DNA of 64,000 nt from VRUE01 sp035260485 (GTDB lineage Bacteria > Actinomycetota > Thermoleophilia > Solirubrobacterales > 70-9), in the NCBI GenBank assembly GCA_035260485.1, contig DATFVC010000038.1:46549-110548 (forward strand), read 5' to 3'. Shown here piece by piece: positions 30,800 through 38,929 of this stretch. A program made the position numbers and the translations under genes. Under the pieces are notes generated by a model that did not search any database, had not been told where the DNA came from, and saw nothing but the letters and a program-made list of their open reading frames with translations. Position 1 is the first letter of the stretch, and each line of letters begins with the position of its first letter.

Positions 30800-30848
30800 G
30801 GACAGGATCCAGGGGGTGTGGCCGTGCCAGCGCCTACCATCTCCCATC

Positions 30849-31283
30849 ATGGCGACACCCTTCACCGCCATCTCGGACTGGCTCGCCTCGAACCCCCCTG
30901 CCGCCGGGAAACTGACCCATACTCTGGCCGAGGTGGCGACACGAACTCGCGAGGGCGAGGACTTCCGCTACGCGATCCGCGAGTTTCTCGACGAGTTTGC
31001 GCTTCGAGGCGACGACCGCGAGCGAGCCAAAGCTATCGAGGAGCGCCCCGAGACGATGGACGATCCCCGCCACGACGCCTATCTCGGGGCGTTGGCGGAG
31101 CACCTCGCGGTTGCTCACCATTTGAGCCGTCCCGCCTGGTCGGTCGAGCCCGAGCGCTTCCTGAGCCGCTTCTGGTTCGTCAGCGACTTACCGGGCTTTC
31201 GCGCGGTATCGATAGCCCAGGCCCCGGCAGCCTTCCGGCGCCGCGGGGTGTTCGTGCCCGAGCGTTCTCTGCACCGCGTCTGA
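30849..31283 (+). CDS. Putative antitoxin-like partner of the downstream nucleotidyltransferase
   Basis: A 144-residue protein with a helical N-terminal half and a C-terminal stretch FWFVSDLPGFRAVSIAQAPAAFRRRGVFV that I recognise as typical of small proteins encoded just before DUF6036-type nucleotidyltransferases. The stop is 3 bp before the next start, so the pair is one unit. By position it is the likely antitoxin, but no DNA-binding motif is clear. The start at ATG 30849 is preferred to one 33 bp earlier. Confidence 0.6.
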   Translation: MATPFTAISDWLASNPPAAGKLTHTLAEVATRTREGEDFRYAIREFLDEFALRGDDRERAKAIEERPETMDDPRHDAYLGALAEHLAVAHHLSRPAWSVEPERFLSRFWFVSDLPGFRAVSIAQAPAAFRRRGVFVPERSLHRV

Positions 31284-31286
31284 GCG

Positions 31287-31796
31287 ATGGACCGCGGCGA
31301 GATCATCGCGGCGCTCACCGACCTGGCCGCCGAGTTACAGCGACGGGGGGTCAGTGCCGACATGTACGTCGTCGGCGGCGCAGCGATCGCTCTCGCCTTC
31401 GACGAGCGGAGGGCGACGCACGATATCGACGCCGTGTTCGAGCCGAAGAATGTCGTCTACGAAGCGGCCGCGGTTGTGGGTGAGCAGCGCGATCTGCCGG
31501 CGGGATGGCTCAACGATGCAGTCAAGGGCTTTCTGGTGGGAGATGACCCAGGCGCAACGCCCGTTCTCGACCTGCCGGGCCTGCGTTGCCTGGTCGCCGC
31601 CCCCCGTACCTTGCTCGCGCTTAAGGTTCTGGCTCACCGGGTGGGAGAGGATGAGGAGGACGTGCGCCTTCTCGCCGCGCAGCTCGGCCTCGAGCGGGCC
31701 GATCAGGTTCTCGCCGTGGCTGAGGAGACTTTCGGCGACAGGCTCGACCCTGCCGCTCGTTTCTTCGTCGAAGAGGTGCTGAGCTCGGCGCGCTGA
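31287..31796 (+). CDS. DUF6036/AbiEii-like nucleotidyltransferase (putative toxin)
   Basis: The 169-residue protein has a minimal nucleotidyltransferase fold: MYVVGGAAIALAF (the GG motif) then RRATHDIDAVFEP, whose Asp-X-Asp should bind metal. VAAPRTLLALKVLAHR follows, a helix seen in AbiEii/MNT-type toxins. Such enzymes add nucleotides to tRNA or proteins and form toxin-antitoxin pairs with the gene just upstream. Toxicity is inferred from family and arrangement only. Confidence 0.7.
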   Translation: MDRGEIIAALTDLAAELQRRGVSADMYVVGGAAIALAFDERRATHDIDAVFEPKNVVYEAAAVVGEQRDLPAGWLNDAVKGFLVGDDPGATPVLDLPGLRCLVAAPRTLLALKVLAHRVGEDEEDVRLLAAQLGLERADQVLAVAEETFGDRLDPAARFFVEEVLSSAR

Positions 31797-31915
31797 GGGC
31801 GATGAGTCGGCAGGGTACCCCCACCGCGGGTCTTGCGGAACGCAGATGGAACTACGAATGCCCTTGTCCCCTCGGACGAAGCCGAGGAACGGGGCGCGAT
31901 TCTGCTGGATCCCGC

Positions 31916-32617
31916 TTAACGCTCGCGGGGCATCTCCGCCGCAGCGGCCCGCCGCGCCTGCCACGTAGCCAGCGGCGCCGCGGCCATCTCCTCCCAGGCG
32001 GCACTCTCGCCGAGGTACTGCATGACGACGAAGTGGAGCAGGCCGGGCAGCATCTCGGGGGCGCGCTCGGCGTCACCGTCGAGCAATTTGGCCGCCAGGA
32101 GCGTGTCGATCGCCCCGACGATGAAGTCCGACGTAATAGGGGGTGGAGCTTGGCGAGAGGGGATCTCGCGGCGGGCGCTGTCCAGCGCGCGGGAGAGGCG
32201 CTCCATCAAATCGCGCCGCTGGGCGAGCGACCGCTCGCCGGCTGCATGCACCTCGATCAGCAGCGCCTTGGCGATCGCCGGCTGGTTGGCGCAGAACTCG
32301 AGCAGCTCGGCCAGCGCCGCGCGCAGGCCCTCGCGCCAGGAGGGTTGGCGTCTACCGGCGCCGATCAGGCGCTGGTAGAGCCACTCGCCGGCATCGCCGT
32401 AGGCCTGCGCGAAGCAGTCCTCACGATCCACGAAGTGCTTGTAGAAGGTCGCGCGGCTCGTCTGCGCCCGCTCGATCACGTGCCGGACGGCTACCTGCTC
32501 GTAGCCCAGCTCGCCGCTTGTGAGGAGCATCGCCTCGAGGATCCGCTCGTGGGGCGGGCGGCGGCCGTGGGAGCCGGGGAAGGTGAGGACGGTGCCGCTG
32601 TTGCTATCCGAAAACAT
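31916..32617 (-). CDS. TetR-family transcriptional regulator
   Basis: A 233-residue repressor-type protein. The N-terminal HTH (residues ~22-70) reads RILEAMLLTSGELGYEQVAV, then VIERAQTSRATFYKHFVDREDCF, the classic TetR recognition helix. The rest is a helical ligand/dimer domain without identifiable effector. It is divergent from the next TetR gene across an AT-rich 111-bp gap holding a palindrome (32674-32687). Confidence 0.88.
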   Translation of the reverse strand: MFSDSNSGTVLTFPGSHGRRPPHERILEAMLLTSGELGYEQVAVRHVIERAQTSRATFYKHFVDREDCFAQAYGDAGEWLYQRLIGAGRRQPSWREGLRAALAELLEFCANQPAIAKALLIEVHAAGERSLAQRRDLMERLSRALDSARREIPSRQAPPPITSDFIVGAIDTLLAAKLLDGDAERAPEMLPGLLHFVVMQYLGESAAWEEMAAAPLATWQARRAAAAEMPRER

Positions 32618-32673
32618 ACTCCTTTTGTCTAGGTATAGCAGCTTTTAGAAACTTGGATGCCTAGAACGCCATG

Positions 32674-32687
32674 TTTTCTGTAGAAAA
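32674..32687. promoter_or_regulatory. Operator-like palindrome between divergent TetR genes
   Basis: TTTTCTGTAGAAAA is an exact inverted repeat (5-bp arms, 4-nt centre) in an AT-rich intergenic stretch. A dimeric TetR protein encoded on either side could bind here to control both genes. No footprint-level evidence; inferred from symmetry and position. Confidence 0.4.
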
Positions 32688-32728
32688 GGCAAGTAGACAT
32701 CGGATATATGTTTTGGTACCGTCTTGGC

Positions 32729-33415
32729 ATGGCCGACTCGCGATCGCTGTCGGAGCGTCTCTCGAAACTGCCCCCGGGGCGACATCTGGTCCCGCGCGAC
32801 TTCGTCTCCCAGAACCAGCGCGAGCGGATGCTGCTGGCCACCGCCGAGCTGGTCGCCGAGCGCGGCTACCAGAAGACGACGATCGAGCTGATCGCGAAGA
32901 CGGCGAAGGTGGCGCTCGTCACCTTCTACGAGCATTTCGCCAACAAGGAGGAGTGTTTCCTCGCTGCCTTCGACGAGAGCATCGCGGCGGCCGGCGAAGT
33001 CTTCGCCGAGCTGGTCGACGCCGAGCAGCCCTGGGTCGATCAGATCTCCACCGGCCTCGAGGTATTCCTCGAGATGGTGGTGGCCGAGGAAGCGCGGGCC
33101 AAGCTTTGCATCGTCGAGAGCCAGGCGGCCGGTGGGGCGGCCCTGGCCCGCTACCAGTCGATGCTGGAGAGCGTCGCGCCGAAGCTGCGGGAGGGGCGCG
33201 AGCTCAACCCGCGGACGAGCCGGCTGCCGGAGGGGCTCGAGGTCGCGATCGCGGGGGGGCTGATGTGGCTGGTGCACCAGCGCCTGATCACCGGCCGGGC
33301 CGACGATCTCAAGGGGCTGCTGCCCGAGATGCTGCAGGTGACCTTGACGCCTTACGTCGGGGAGGTCGAGGCGGCGCGCGCCGCGGAGGCGGCTCAGGCC
33401 CGGGCGGCGGCGTAA
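32729..33415 (+). CDS. TetR-family transcriptional regulator
   Basis: About 228 residues with a ~30-residue N-terminal arm (PPGRHLVPRDFVSQNQRERM) before the HTH (ATAELVAERGYQKTTIELIA, VALVTFYEHFANKEECFLAAF). The same arm and HTH layout recurs in the regulator at 34125, so the two are paralogues. The ATG at 32729 is used; an upstream ATG at 32708 would add seven residues. C-terminal helices are Ala/Glu-rich. Ligand unknown. Confidence 0.88.
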   Translation: MADSRSLSERLSKLPPGRHLVPRDFVSQNQRERMLLATAELVAERGYQKTTIELIAKTAKVALVTFYEHFANKEECFLAAFDESIAAAGEVFAELVDAEQPWVDQISTGLEVFLEMVVAEEARAKLCIVESQAAGGAALARYQSMLESVAPKLREGRELNPRTSRLPEGLEVAIAGGLMWLVHQRLITGRADDLKGLLPEMLQVTLTPYVGEVEAARAAEAAQARAAA

Positions 33416-33464
33416 TGGCCGGCGCTCGAAGCAAGCCAAGCGCAGGGAGTTGGGCTAGGACGAT

Positions 33465-34085
33465 GTGAGCGGTCCGCGCAGAGGCCGCGATCCCGCGCGG
33501 GAGAGAATCGCAGCCGCGATGGTCGAGATGGTCGCCGGCCATGGCTTCGGGGCGGTCGACGTAGTCGCCGTCTGCGAGCGGGCTGAGGTTGGCCGGGCGC
33601 ACTTCGATCGCTGTTTCGCCGACCTGGAGGACTGCTTTCTCGGCCTCCACGATGAAGTCATGGAGGAGCTCTGTGCTCGGGTCGACGCCGCCTGTCAGGG
33701 CCGCGAGGCTTGGCACGATCGGATCTGGGCGGCGGGCATGGCCGCGATGCGTTACCTGCAGGAGGATTGCGCTCGGGCCCACTTCCTCGTAGTCGCCGTC
33801 AACGGCGCCGGCAGTGGCGCCCAGTCGCGTCGCGACCGGATCGTCCAGCGGATCGCCGATGTCCTCGACGGCGGCCGGGGCGAGGTCCAGGGTGAACGGT
33901 CGATGTCGCGCTGCACGGCCGAAATCACCGCTGGCGCGGTCTACGGCACGATCCTGGCTAAGCTCGAATCCGGCTCGATCGAACGCGGCGAGGAGTTCCT
34001 CCCCGAGCTGATCTATCTGGCGACGATGCCTTACCTGGGCGCCCGCGCCGCCGAGGACGAGCTGCTGGTCCAACCCCTGCGCTAG
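33465..34085 (+). CDS. TetR-family transcriptional regulator (divergent HTH)
   Basis: A 206-residue protein with a TetR-like fold: RIAAAMVEMVAGHGFGAVDV, then CERAEVGRAHFDRCFADLEDCF. The recognition helix deviates (HFDRCF in place of the usual FYxHF), so DNA specificity may differ from its neighbours. Start is GTG at 33465. It sits between two paralogous TetR genes on the same strand. Confidence 0.8.
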   Translation: MSGPRRGRDPARERIAAAMVEMVAGHGFGAVDVVAVCERAEVGRAHFDRCFADLEDCFLGLHDEVMEELCARVDAACQGREAWHDRIWAAGMAAMRYLQEDCARAHFLVVAVNGAGSGAQSRRDRIVQRIADVLDGGRGEVQGERSMSRCTAEITAGAVYGTILAKLESGSIERGEEFLPELIYLATMPYLGARAAEDELLVQPLR

Positions 34086-34124
34086 GCAGGCTGGGACCGC
34101 CTACCTCTGGGGTATCGTCGGTCC

Positions 34125-34811
34125 GTGGCAAAGGGAAAGGCGAAGGCGGACGACTCGGGCGCAGAGGCTGGCGCCTCGCCACGCCTGCCTGCCGGCCGCC
34201 ACGGATTGCCGCGCGAGTTCATCGTGCAAAACCAGCGCGAGCGGATCGTCACCGCGCTCGTCGACACGGTCGCCGAGCGCGGCTACAACGCGACCACCGT
34301 CGCCAACATCACCAAGGCCGCGTCGGTCTCGCGCCGCACCTTCTACGAGCACTTCGCCGACAAGGAAGACTGCTTCCTCGCCGCCTACGAGATGGTCGCC
34401 GAGCACATCGCCGCCTCGATGCGGGCCGCGGCCGAATCCTTCGAAGACTGGCCGCAGAAGGTCCGCGCCGCGCTGGCGACCATGCTGCGCTTTCTCGCCG
34501 GCGAGCCCGAGCTGGCCCGCCTCTCGATGATCGAGCCGATCGCCGCGGGAGGCGAGATCGCCGCCCGTCACCGCGCCTCGATGCAGGGCCTGGTCGAGAT
34601 CCTCAAGGCGGGACGCCCCGAGCACGGCGGCGAGCACCCGCTCCCCGAGGCGACCGAGGAGACCCTGGTCGGCGGCATCGTCTCGCTGGTCGTGCGCGAG
34701 ATCAGCGCCGGGCGCACCGAGCAGCTCGAGTCGCTGCTGCCCGACCTGGTCGAGCTGGCCCTGGGTCCCTACGTCGGCGCCGAGCAGGCCGAGCGCCTGG
34801 CTCGTCAGTAG
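34125..34811 (+). CDS. TetR-family transcriptional regulator
   Basis: A 228-residue regulator starting at GTG 34125 with a charged N-terminal tail, then LPAGRHGLPREFIVQNQRER, matching the arm of the regulator at 32729, and an HTH (VDTVAERGYNATTVANITKA, VSRRTFYEHFADKEDCF). It converges on the polyamine transporter operon with 15 bp between stops. Effector unknown. Confidence 0.88.
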   Translation: MAKGKAKADDSGAEAGASPRLPAGRHGLPREFIVQNQRERIVTALVDTVAERGYNATTVANITKAASVSRRTFYEHFADKEDCFLAAYEMVAEHIAASMRAAAESFEDWPQKVRAALATMLRFLAGEPELARLSMIEPIAAGGEIAARHRASMQGLVEILKAGRPEHGGEHPLPEATEETLVGGIVSLVVREISAGRTEQLESLLPDLVELALGPYVGAEQAERLARQ

Positions 34812-34826
34812 CCCGCGGCCAGCACG

Positions 34827-35675
34827 CTACGGAACCGCCGTCGCCTCGGCCTCGACTGCGGCCCCGCCGCGGGTCGCCGCCGCGCCGCCTTCCTCTCGCG
34901 TGAGCCGGTGGGCGAGGTAGACCGGGATGATCGAGATCAGCACGACGATCACCGCGACTGCGTTAACGATCGGCAGCTGGTTGGGCCGGAAGAGGTTGCG
35001 GAAGATCCAGATCGGCAGGGTTTCTTCGGCGGCGCCAAGGGTGAACGTGGTGACGATGATCTCGTCGAAAGAGAGGGCGAAGGCGAGCAGGGCGCCGGCG
35101 GCGAGCGCGGTCCTGAGGTTGGGAAGCGTTACGAGCCAGAAGGTTTGCCAGGTGTGCGCGCCGAGGTCGGCGGAGGCCTCCTCGAACGAGGCCGAGGCGC
35201 GGCGCAGGCGGGCGACGACGTTGTTGTAGACGACGACGATGCAGAAGGTGGCGTGGGCGACGATCACCGTGAAGAGGGAGAGTTCGACGCCAAGCACCTG
35301 GGTGAAGGTGTTGTTGAGGGCGACGCCGGTGACGATGCCCGGCAGCGCGATCGGCAGGATCACCAGGAAGGAGATCGTCTCGCGGCCGAAGAAGCGGTGA
35401 CGGGCGACGGCGAGCGAAGCGAGGGTGCCGAGCAGGAGCGCGATCGCGGTTGCCGCGGCACCCGCCTTCAGCGTGGTGACGAAGGCTTCGCGGGCGAATT
35501 CGTTTTCGACCGCCTTTGGGAACCAGTCGAGGGTCAGTCCCGGCGGTGGCCACTCGAGGATGTTGCTCGAGTTGAAGGCGTAGATCGCGATCACGATCAG
35601 GGGGATGTAGATGAAGGCGAGGCCGACTCCCACCGCGAGCCGGAGAAGCAGGGCCGATCGTCTCGAGAGCCTCAC
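34827..35675 (-). CDS. potC: Spermidine/putrescine-type ABC transporter permease
   Basis: A 282-residue inner-membrane permease with six predicted spans. The EAA loop lies near residues 165-185 (FEEASADLGAHTWQTFWLVT), which docks onto the ATPase. LSFDEIIVTTFTLG is characteristic of PotC/PotI proteins. It is the last gene of a four-gene minus-strand operon (potA, potD, potB, potC in transcription order). Whether the substrate is polyamine or another small cation follows from the binding protein only. Confidence 0.9.
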   Translation of the reverse strand: MRLSRRSALLLRLAVGVGLAFIYIPLIVIAIYAFNSSNILEWPPPGLTLDWFPKAVENEFAREAFVTTLKAGAAATAIALLLGTLASLAVARHRFFGRETISFLVILPIALPGIVTGVALNNTFTQVLGVELSLFTVIVAHATFCIVVVYNNVVARLRRASASFEEASADLGAHTWQTFWLVTLPNLRTALAAGALLAFALSFDEIIVTTFTLGAAEETLPIWIFRNLFRPNQLPIVNAVAVIVVLISIIPVYLAHRLTREEGGAAATRGGAAVEAEATAVP

Positions 35676-35709
35676 TGGGTCACCGCCATCTGTGTCATCG
35701 CTCGCCCAT

Positions 35710-36597
35710 CTAGATGTGCTCGAAGGCGCCCAGCTTGCGGGCGACCAGGAGGTAGGCGATCATCACCACGATCGGGACCAGAGCGAAGGCGGAGGCCAGC
35801 GGCAGATTGGTGACGAAGTTGTTGAAGACGACGTTGCCGATGAACTGGCTGTTGGAGACGAGGCGCGGCGTGATGTAGTCGCCCAGGGTCAGTGAGAAGG
35901 TGAAGATCGAGCCGGCGACGACGGCCGGGAAGACGAGCGGCAGGATCACCCGTCGGAAGGTCGTGAACGGCGAGGCACCGAGGTCCTCGGAGGCGCTGAT
36001 CAGCGAGTCGGGAATGCGCTCCAGACCGGCGTAGATCGGCAGGATCATGTACGGCAGCCAGAGGTAGCTCATCACCAGCCAGACGGCGGTGATGCCGAAG
36101 CCGGGACCGTGCAGGCCGAACGGCTCCAGCGCCCAGTTGACGATGCCGCCGCTGGACAGCATCGTCCGCCACGAGTAGACCTTGACCAGGTAGCTCGACC
36201 AGAGCGGCAAGAGGACGGCGACGATCAGGATCGCCCTGCCGCGACGGCTCGCGAGCTTGGCCATGTAGAAGGCGATCGGGAAGGCGAGGATCGCGTCGGT
36301 GACGGTCACCAGCGCTGCGATCCGAACCGTCCGCCAGGCGATGTCGCGGTAGACGGGTTCGTTGAAGAGGGTTTCGAAGTTTTCGAGGCTGAGGCTCCGG
36401 GTCAGCTCGCCGCTGAGCGGGCTGACGGTCCAGAAGGCGGCGATCAGGAGGACAGCAAGCGAGCCGAGATAGCCGATCACCAGCCAGCCGACCGGCCCGG
36501 CCAGCAGCGCCCCGACCTGGAGGCGGGGACGGCCGTGGAGGAGGTCGGCGAGCCTGTGGCCCACCGACCTCCTCTTCACGGCCGCTTCAGTCGCCAT
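35710..36597 (-). CDS. potB: Spermidine/putrescine-type ABC transporter permease
   Basis: A 295-residue permease with about six spans. Family segments are LLPLWSSYLVKVYSW and the EAA loop SEDLGASPFTTFRRVILPLV, followed by FSLTLGDYITPRLV, typical of PotB/PotH. It pairs with the permease 34 bp downstream to form the membrane channel, and follows potD by 18 bp. Confidence 0.9.
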   Translation of the reverse strand: MATEAAVKRRSVGHRLADLLHGRPRLQVGALLAGPVGWLVIGYLGSLAVLLIAAFWTVSPLSGELTRSLSLENFETLFNEPVYRDIAWRTVRIAALVTVTDAILAFPIAFYMAKLASRRGRAILIVAVLLPLWSSYLVKVYSWRTMLSSGGIVNWALEPFGLHGPGFGITAVWLVMSYLWLPYMILPIYAGLERIPDSLISASEDLGASPFTTFRRVILPLVFPAVVAGSIFTFSLTLGDYITPRLVSNSQFIGNVVFNNFVTNLPLASAFALVPIVVMIAYLLVARKLGAFEHI

Positions 36598-36615
36598 TGG
36601 CTACGACTTCGCCGC

Positions 36616-37803
36616 TCAGCCTTTGATCGCGGTCCAGGCGTTCAGCCAGTCGTTGTAGTTCTTGCAGTCGCTGGACCCGTTGCCGCAGTCGGAGACCGGG
36701 GTTTCCCAGAAGTAGACGCGCTTCCAGAAAGCTGGGTTTTCGGCATGGTATTTGGCGCAGAAATTCTTCTCTTCGGTGTGTTCGCAGGCCAGGCTCTGCG
36801 CCGGCGCCTCACCAAAGAACTGCGCCACCTCGGCGTTGACTTTCGGCGAGACGATCCAGTTCATCCACATGTACATGCAGTTGGGATGTTTGGCCTGAGA
36901 GCTGATCATCCAGGTGTCCGACCAGCCAGTCGCCCCCTCGGAAGGCAGGAAGCCCTGGCTCGCCGGGCTGGCGGCGACCGGTTTCCCTGCACCGAGGAGT
37001 TCGAAGTACTGGTACTGCCAGGTGGTGCCGACCTGGACGTCGCCGTTGGCGAATGCCGAGATCTGCTTGGCGGCTTCCGACCAGTATTCGCCGACGTTGG
37101 CGCGCTGTTCTTTGAGCAGATTGACCGCCGCTTCGAACTGTTCTTCGTTCAGCTCGTAGGGGTTTTCGATCCCCAGGTTGGGCTGGTGCGCCTTCAGGTA
37201 GACGGCCGCGTCGGCGATGTAGATTGGGTCGTCGTAGGCGCTGATCTTGCCCTTGTATTTGGCCGCTTCCTTCGGTTCGAGGATCACGCTCCAGGAGGTG
37301 GGCGGCGGCTTGACATCGTTGGTGTTCCACATCAGCAGGTTCGCCCCGCGCCCGTGCGGGATGCCGTAGTGAACGCCATTGAAGGTGTTGTAGGGCTGGT
37401 CTTTCAGTTCGCTGAAGATCGTCTTGTAGTTGGGGACGAGGCTGACGTTGACCGGGTCGACATCGCCGCCGTCCACAAGCCGCGCCGAGGCGTTGCCGGA
37501 GGCCGAGACCCCGTCGTACTGCCCGGTTCGCATCAGCTGGACCATTTCGTCGGAGGTGCCGGCCACCTTGTCGCTGACCTTGCAGCCGGTCTTCTGTTCG
37601 AACGGCTTGGTCCATTCCGGTTCGACGTAGCCGGCCCAGGAGATCAGGCTGAGCGCGCCCTCTCCCTTGCCGATCTTCGTCAGTTCCTTGCCGGTCGTGT
37701 TGTTGCTGCTGCTGCCGCAGCCGGCCAGCAGCAGCATGAAGGCGAGCAGGCCGGTAACGACGAGCCATGCCGCTCGTGCGGGGTGTGCGTCCTGAGTCTT
37801 CAC
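36616..37803 (-). CDS. potD: Polyamine-type ABC transporter substrate-binding lipoprotein
   Basis: The 395-residue extracytoplasmic receptor has a lipobox (LLLAGC, Cys at ~29), consistent with anchoring in a Gram-positive-type membrane. The mature part follows the PotD fold: LISWAGYVEPEWTKPFEQKT, then GQYDGVSASGNASARLVDGG and IPHGRGANLLMWNTNDVK. Cysteines near the C-terminus may form disulphides. Its start overlaps the potA stop by 4 bp. The ligand-pocket acidic residues cannot be verified by eye, so polyamine specificity is inferred. Confidence 0.88.
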   Translation of the reverse strand: MKTQDAHPARAAWLVVTGLLAFMLLLAGCGSSSNNTTGKELTKIGKGEGALSLISWAGYVEPEWTKPFEQKTGCKVSDKVAGTSDEMVQLMRTGQYDGVSASGNASARLVDGGDVDPVNVSLVPNYKTIFSELKDQPYNTFNGVHYGIPHGRGANLLMWNTNDVKPPPTSWSVILEPKEAAKYKGKISAYDDPIYIADAAVYLKAHQPNLGIENPYELNEEQFEAAVNLLKEQRANVGEYWSEAAKQISAFANGDVQVGTTWQYQYFELLGAGKPVAASPASQGFLPSEGATGWSDTWMISSQAKHPNCMYMWMNWIVSPKVNAEVAQFFGEAPAQSLACEHTEEKNFCAKYHAENPAFWKRVYFWETPVSDCGNGSSDCKNYNDWLNAWTAIKG

Positions 37804-38777
37804 GGCGATTCCTCCTCTGTAGACGATTTACTACGGACTGCGACCGTGTGCTCCGGGCGCCAGCCCACCAGCACCTCCCTCCCCTGCTCGGAGGCCGCGT
37901 CGGCAGATGCGCCCTCCGCGTTCTGACGTACGAGCTGAAGCTCTCCGCCGCCTTCAAGGGCGACCGTGTACCGGGTGACCATCCCCGCGTAGGAGATCTC
38001 GGCGATCCGGCCGTGCTCGGTCCACAGCCCGTTCGGCGCGGCGGATGGGTCGAGCAGCTGGATCTTCTCGGGGCGGATCGTGAAGCGTGAGCCATCCCTC
38101 TCCAGCAGGTTGGAGATGCCGACGAAGCCGGCGACGAACTCGGTCCCCGGGCGCTCGTAGAGCTCGACCGGGGAGCTGACCTGCTCGATCAGGCCTTCGT
38201 TGAAAACGGCTATCCGGTTGCTCATCGTAAGCGCCTCGTCCTGGTCGTGGGTGACGTAGACGAAGGTGATCCCGACCTCGCCCTGGATCGCCTTCAGCTC
38301 AGTCTGCATCTGCTCGCGCAGCTTCAGGTCGAGCGCGCCGAGTGGCTCGTCGAGCAACAGCACCCGGGGCCGGTTGACGATCGCCCGCGCCAGGGCGACG
38401 CGCTGACGCTGCCCGCCGGAGAGCTCGCCGGGCTTGCGCTCGCCGTAGTCGGGAAGGCGAACCATCTCCAGCGCCTCGTCGCGGCGCCGCGCTCGCTCGG
38501 CCTTGGCGACGCCAGCGACCCGCAGCCCGTAGGCGACGTTCTCGCCGACCGTCATGTGGGGAAACAGCGCGTAGTCTTGGAAGACCGTGTTGACCGCGCG
38601 GTCGTACGGGGGCACCCCGGCCATGTCCTCTCCGGCCAACTCGATCGTGCCGCCGCTGGGATCCTCGAAGCCGGCGATCATCCGCAGCGTCGTCGTCTTG
38701 CCCGAACCCGAGGGGCCGAGCAGGGTGAAGAACTCGCCGGCGTCTATCTCGAGGTCGATGCCCGCAACCGCCTGCAC
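37800..38777 (-). CDS. potA: Polyamine-type ABC transporter ATPase (start region irregular)
   Basis: The ATPase energises uptake. Walker A GPSGSGKTT, Q-loop VFQDYALFPHMTV, signature LSGGQRQRVALARA, Walker B VLLLDEPLGALD and a C-terminal TOBE-like regulatory domain are all present. The first usable start is GTG 38777, but homologous codons (reading IRLKSLTKHYGEVQAV) continue upstream to about 38831 without any ATG, GTG or TTG in frame. An ATG at 38833 is one base out of frame and is followed by TAG. The true N-terminus is probably near 38831, through a rare start or a one-base deletion. Confidence 0.9.
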   Translation of the reverse strand: MQAVAGIDLEIDAGEFFTLLGPSGSGKTTTLRMIAGFEDPSGGTIELAGEDMAGVPPYDRAVNTVFQDYALFPHMTVGENVAYGLRVAGVAKAERARRRDEALEMVRLPDYGERKPGELSGGQRQRVALARAIVNRPRVLLLDEPLGALDLKLREQMQTELKAIQGEVGITFVYVTHDQDEALTMSNRIAVFNEGLIEQVSSPVELYERPGTEFVAGFVGISNLLERDGSRFTIRPEKIQLLDPSAAPNGLWTEHGRIAEISYAGMVTRYTVALEGGGELQLVRQNAEGASADAASEQGREVLVGWRPEHTVAVRSKSSTEEESP

Positions 38778-38837
38778 CTCGCCGTAGTGCTTGGTGAGGC
38801 TCTTCAGGCGGATGTCAGGAGGAGTAGCTACATAAAG

Positions 38838-38865
38838 AAGTTATCCGAGCAGTTCAGGAGGTCAA
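38838..38865 (-). promoter_or_regulatory. Predicted sigma-A promoter of the pot operon
   Basis: On the minus strand, TTGACC (38865-38860) and TAACTT (38843-38838) are spaced by 16 bp. Transcription would begin about base 38831, which coincides with the GTA codon where conserved PotA sequence begins, suggesting a leaderless message. Confidence 0.5.
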
Positions 38866-38869
38866 GGAC

Positions 38870-38899
38870 AAAACCACCCCGGCCAGTTGGCCGGGGTGG
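38870..38899 (-). terminator. Rho-independent terminator after the NlpC/P60 gene
   Basis: CCACCCCGGCC (38874-38884) pairs with GGCCGGGGTGG (38889-38899) over 11 bp with a 4-nt loop. Read on the minus strand it is followed by TTTTG, giving a short U-tract. It lies 31 bp beyond the stop of the hydrolase gene and isolates it from the pot promoter. Confidence 0.8.
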
Positions 38900-38929
38900 C
38901 GTACGGGACACCCCTGCCCCGAAACTTTT

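Noticed and set aside
31878..31895. A small hairpin CCTCGG/CCGAGG upstream of the first TetR gene's end
   Set aside because: Only 6-bp arms, no conserved core and no T-tract, so it is not distinguishable from chance in GC-rich DNA.
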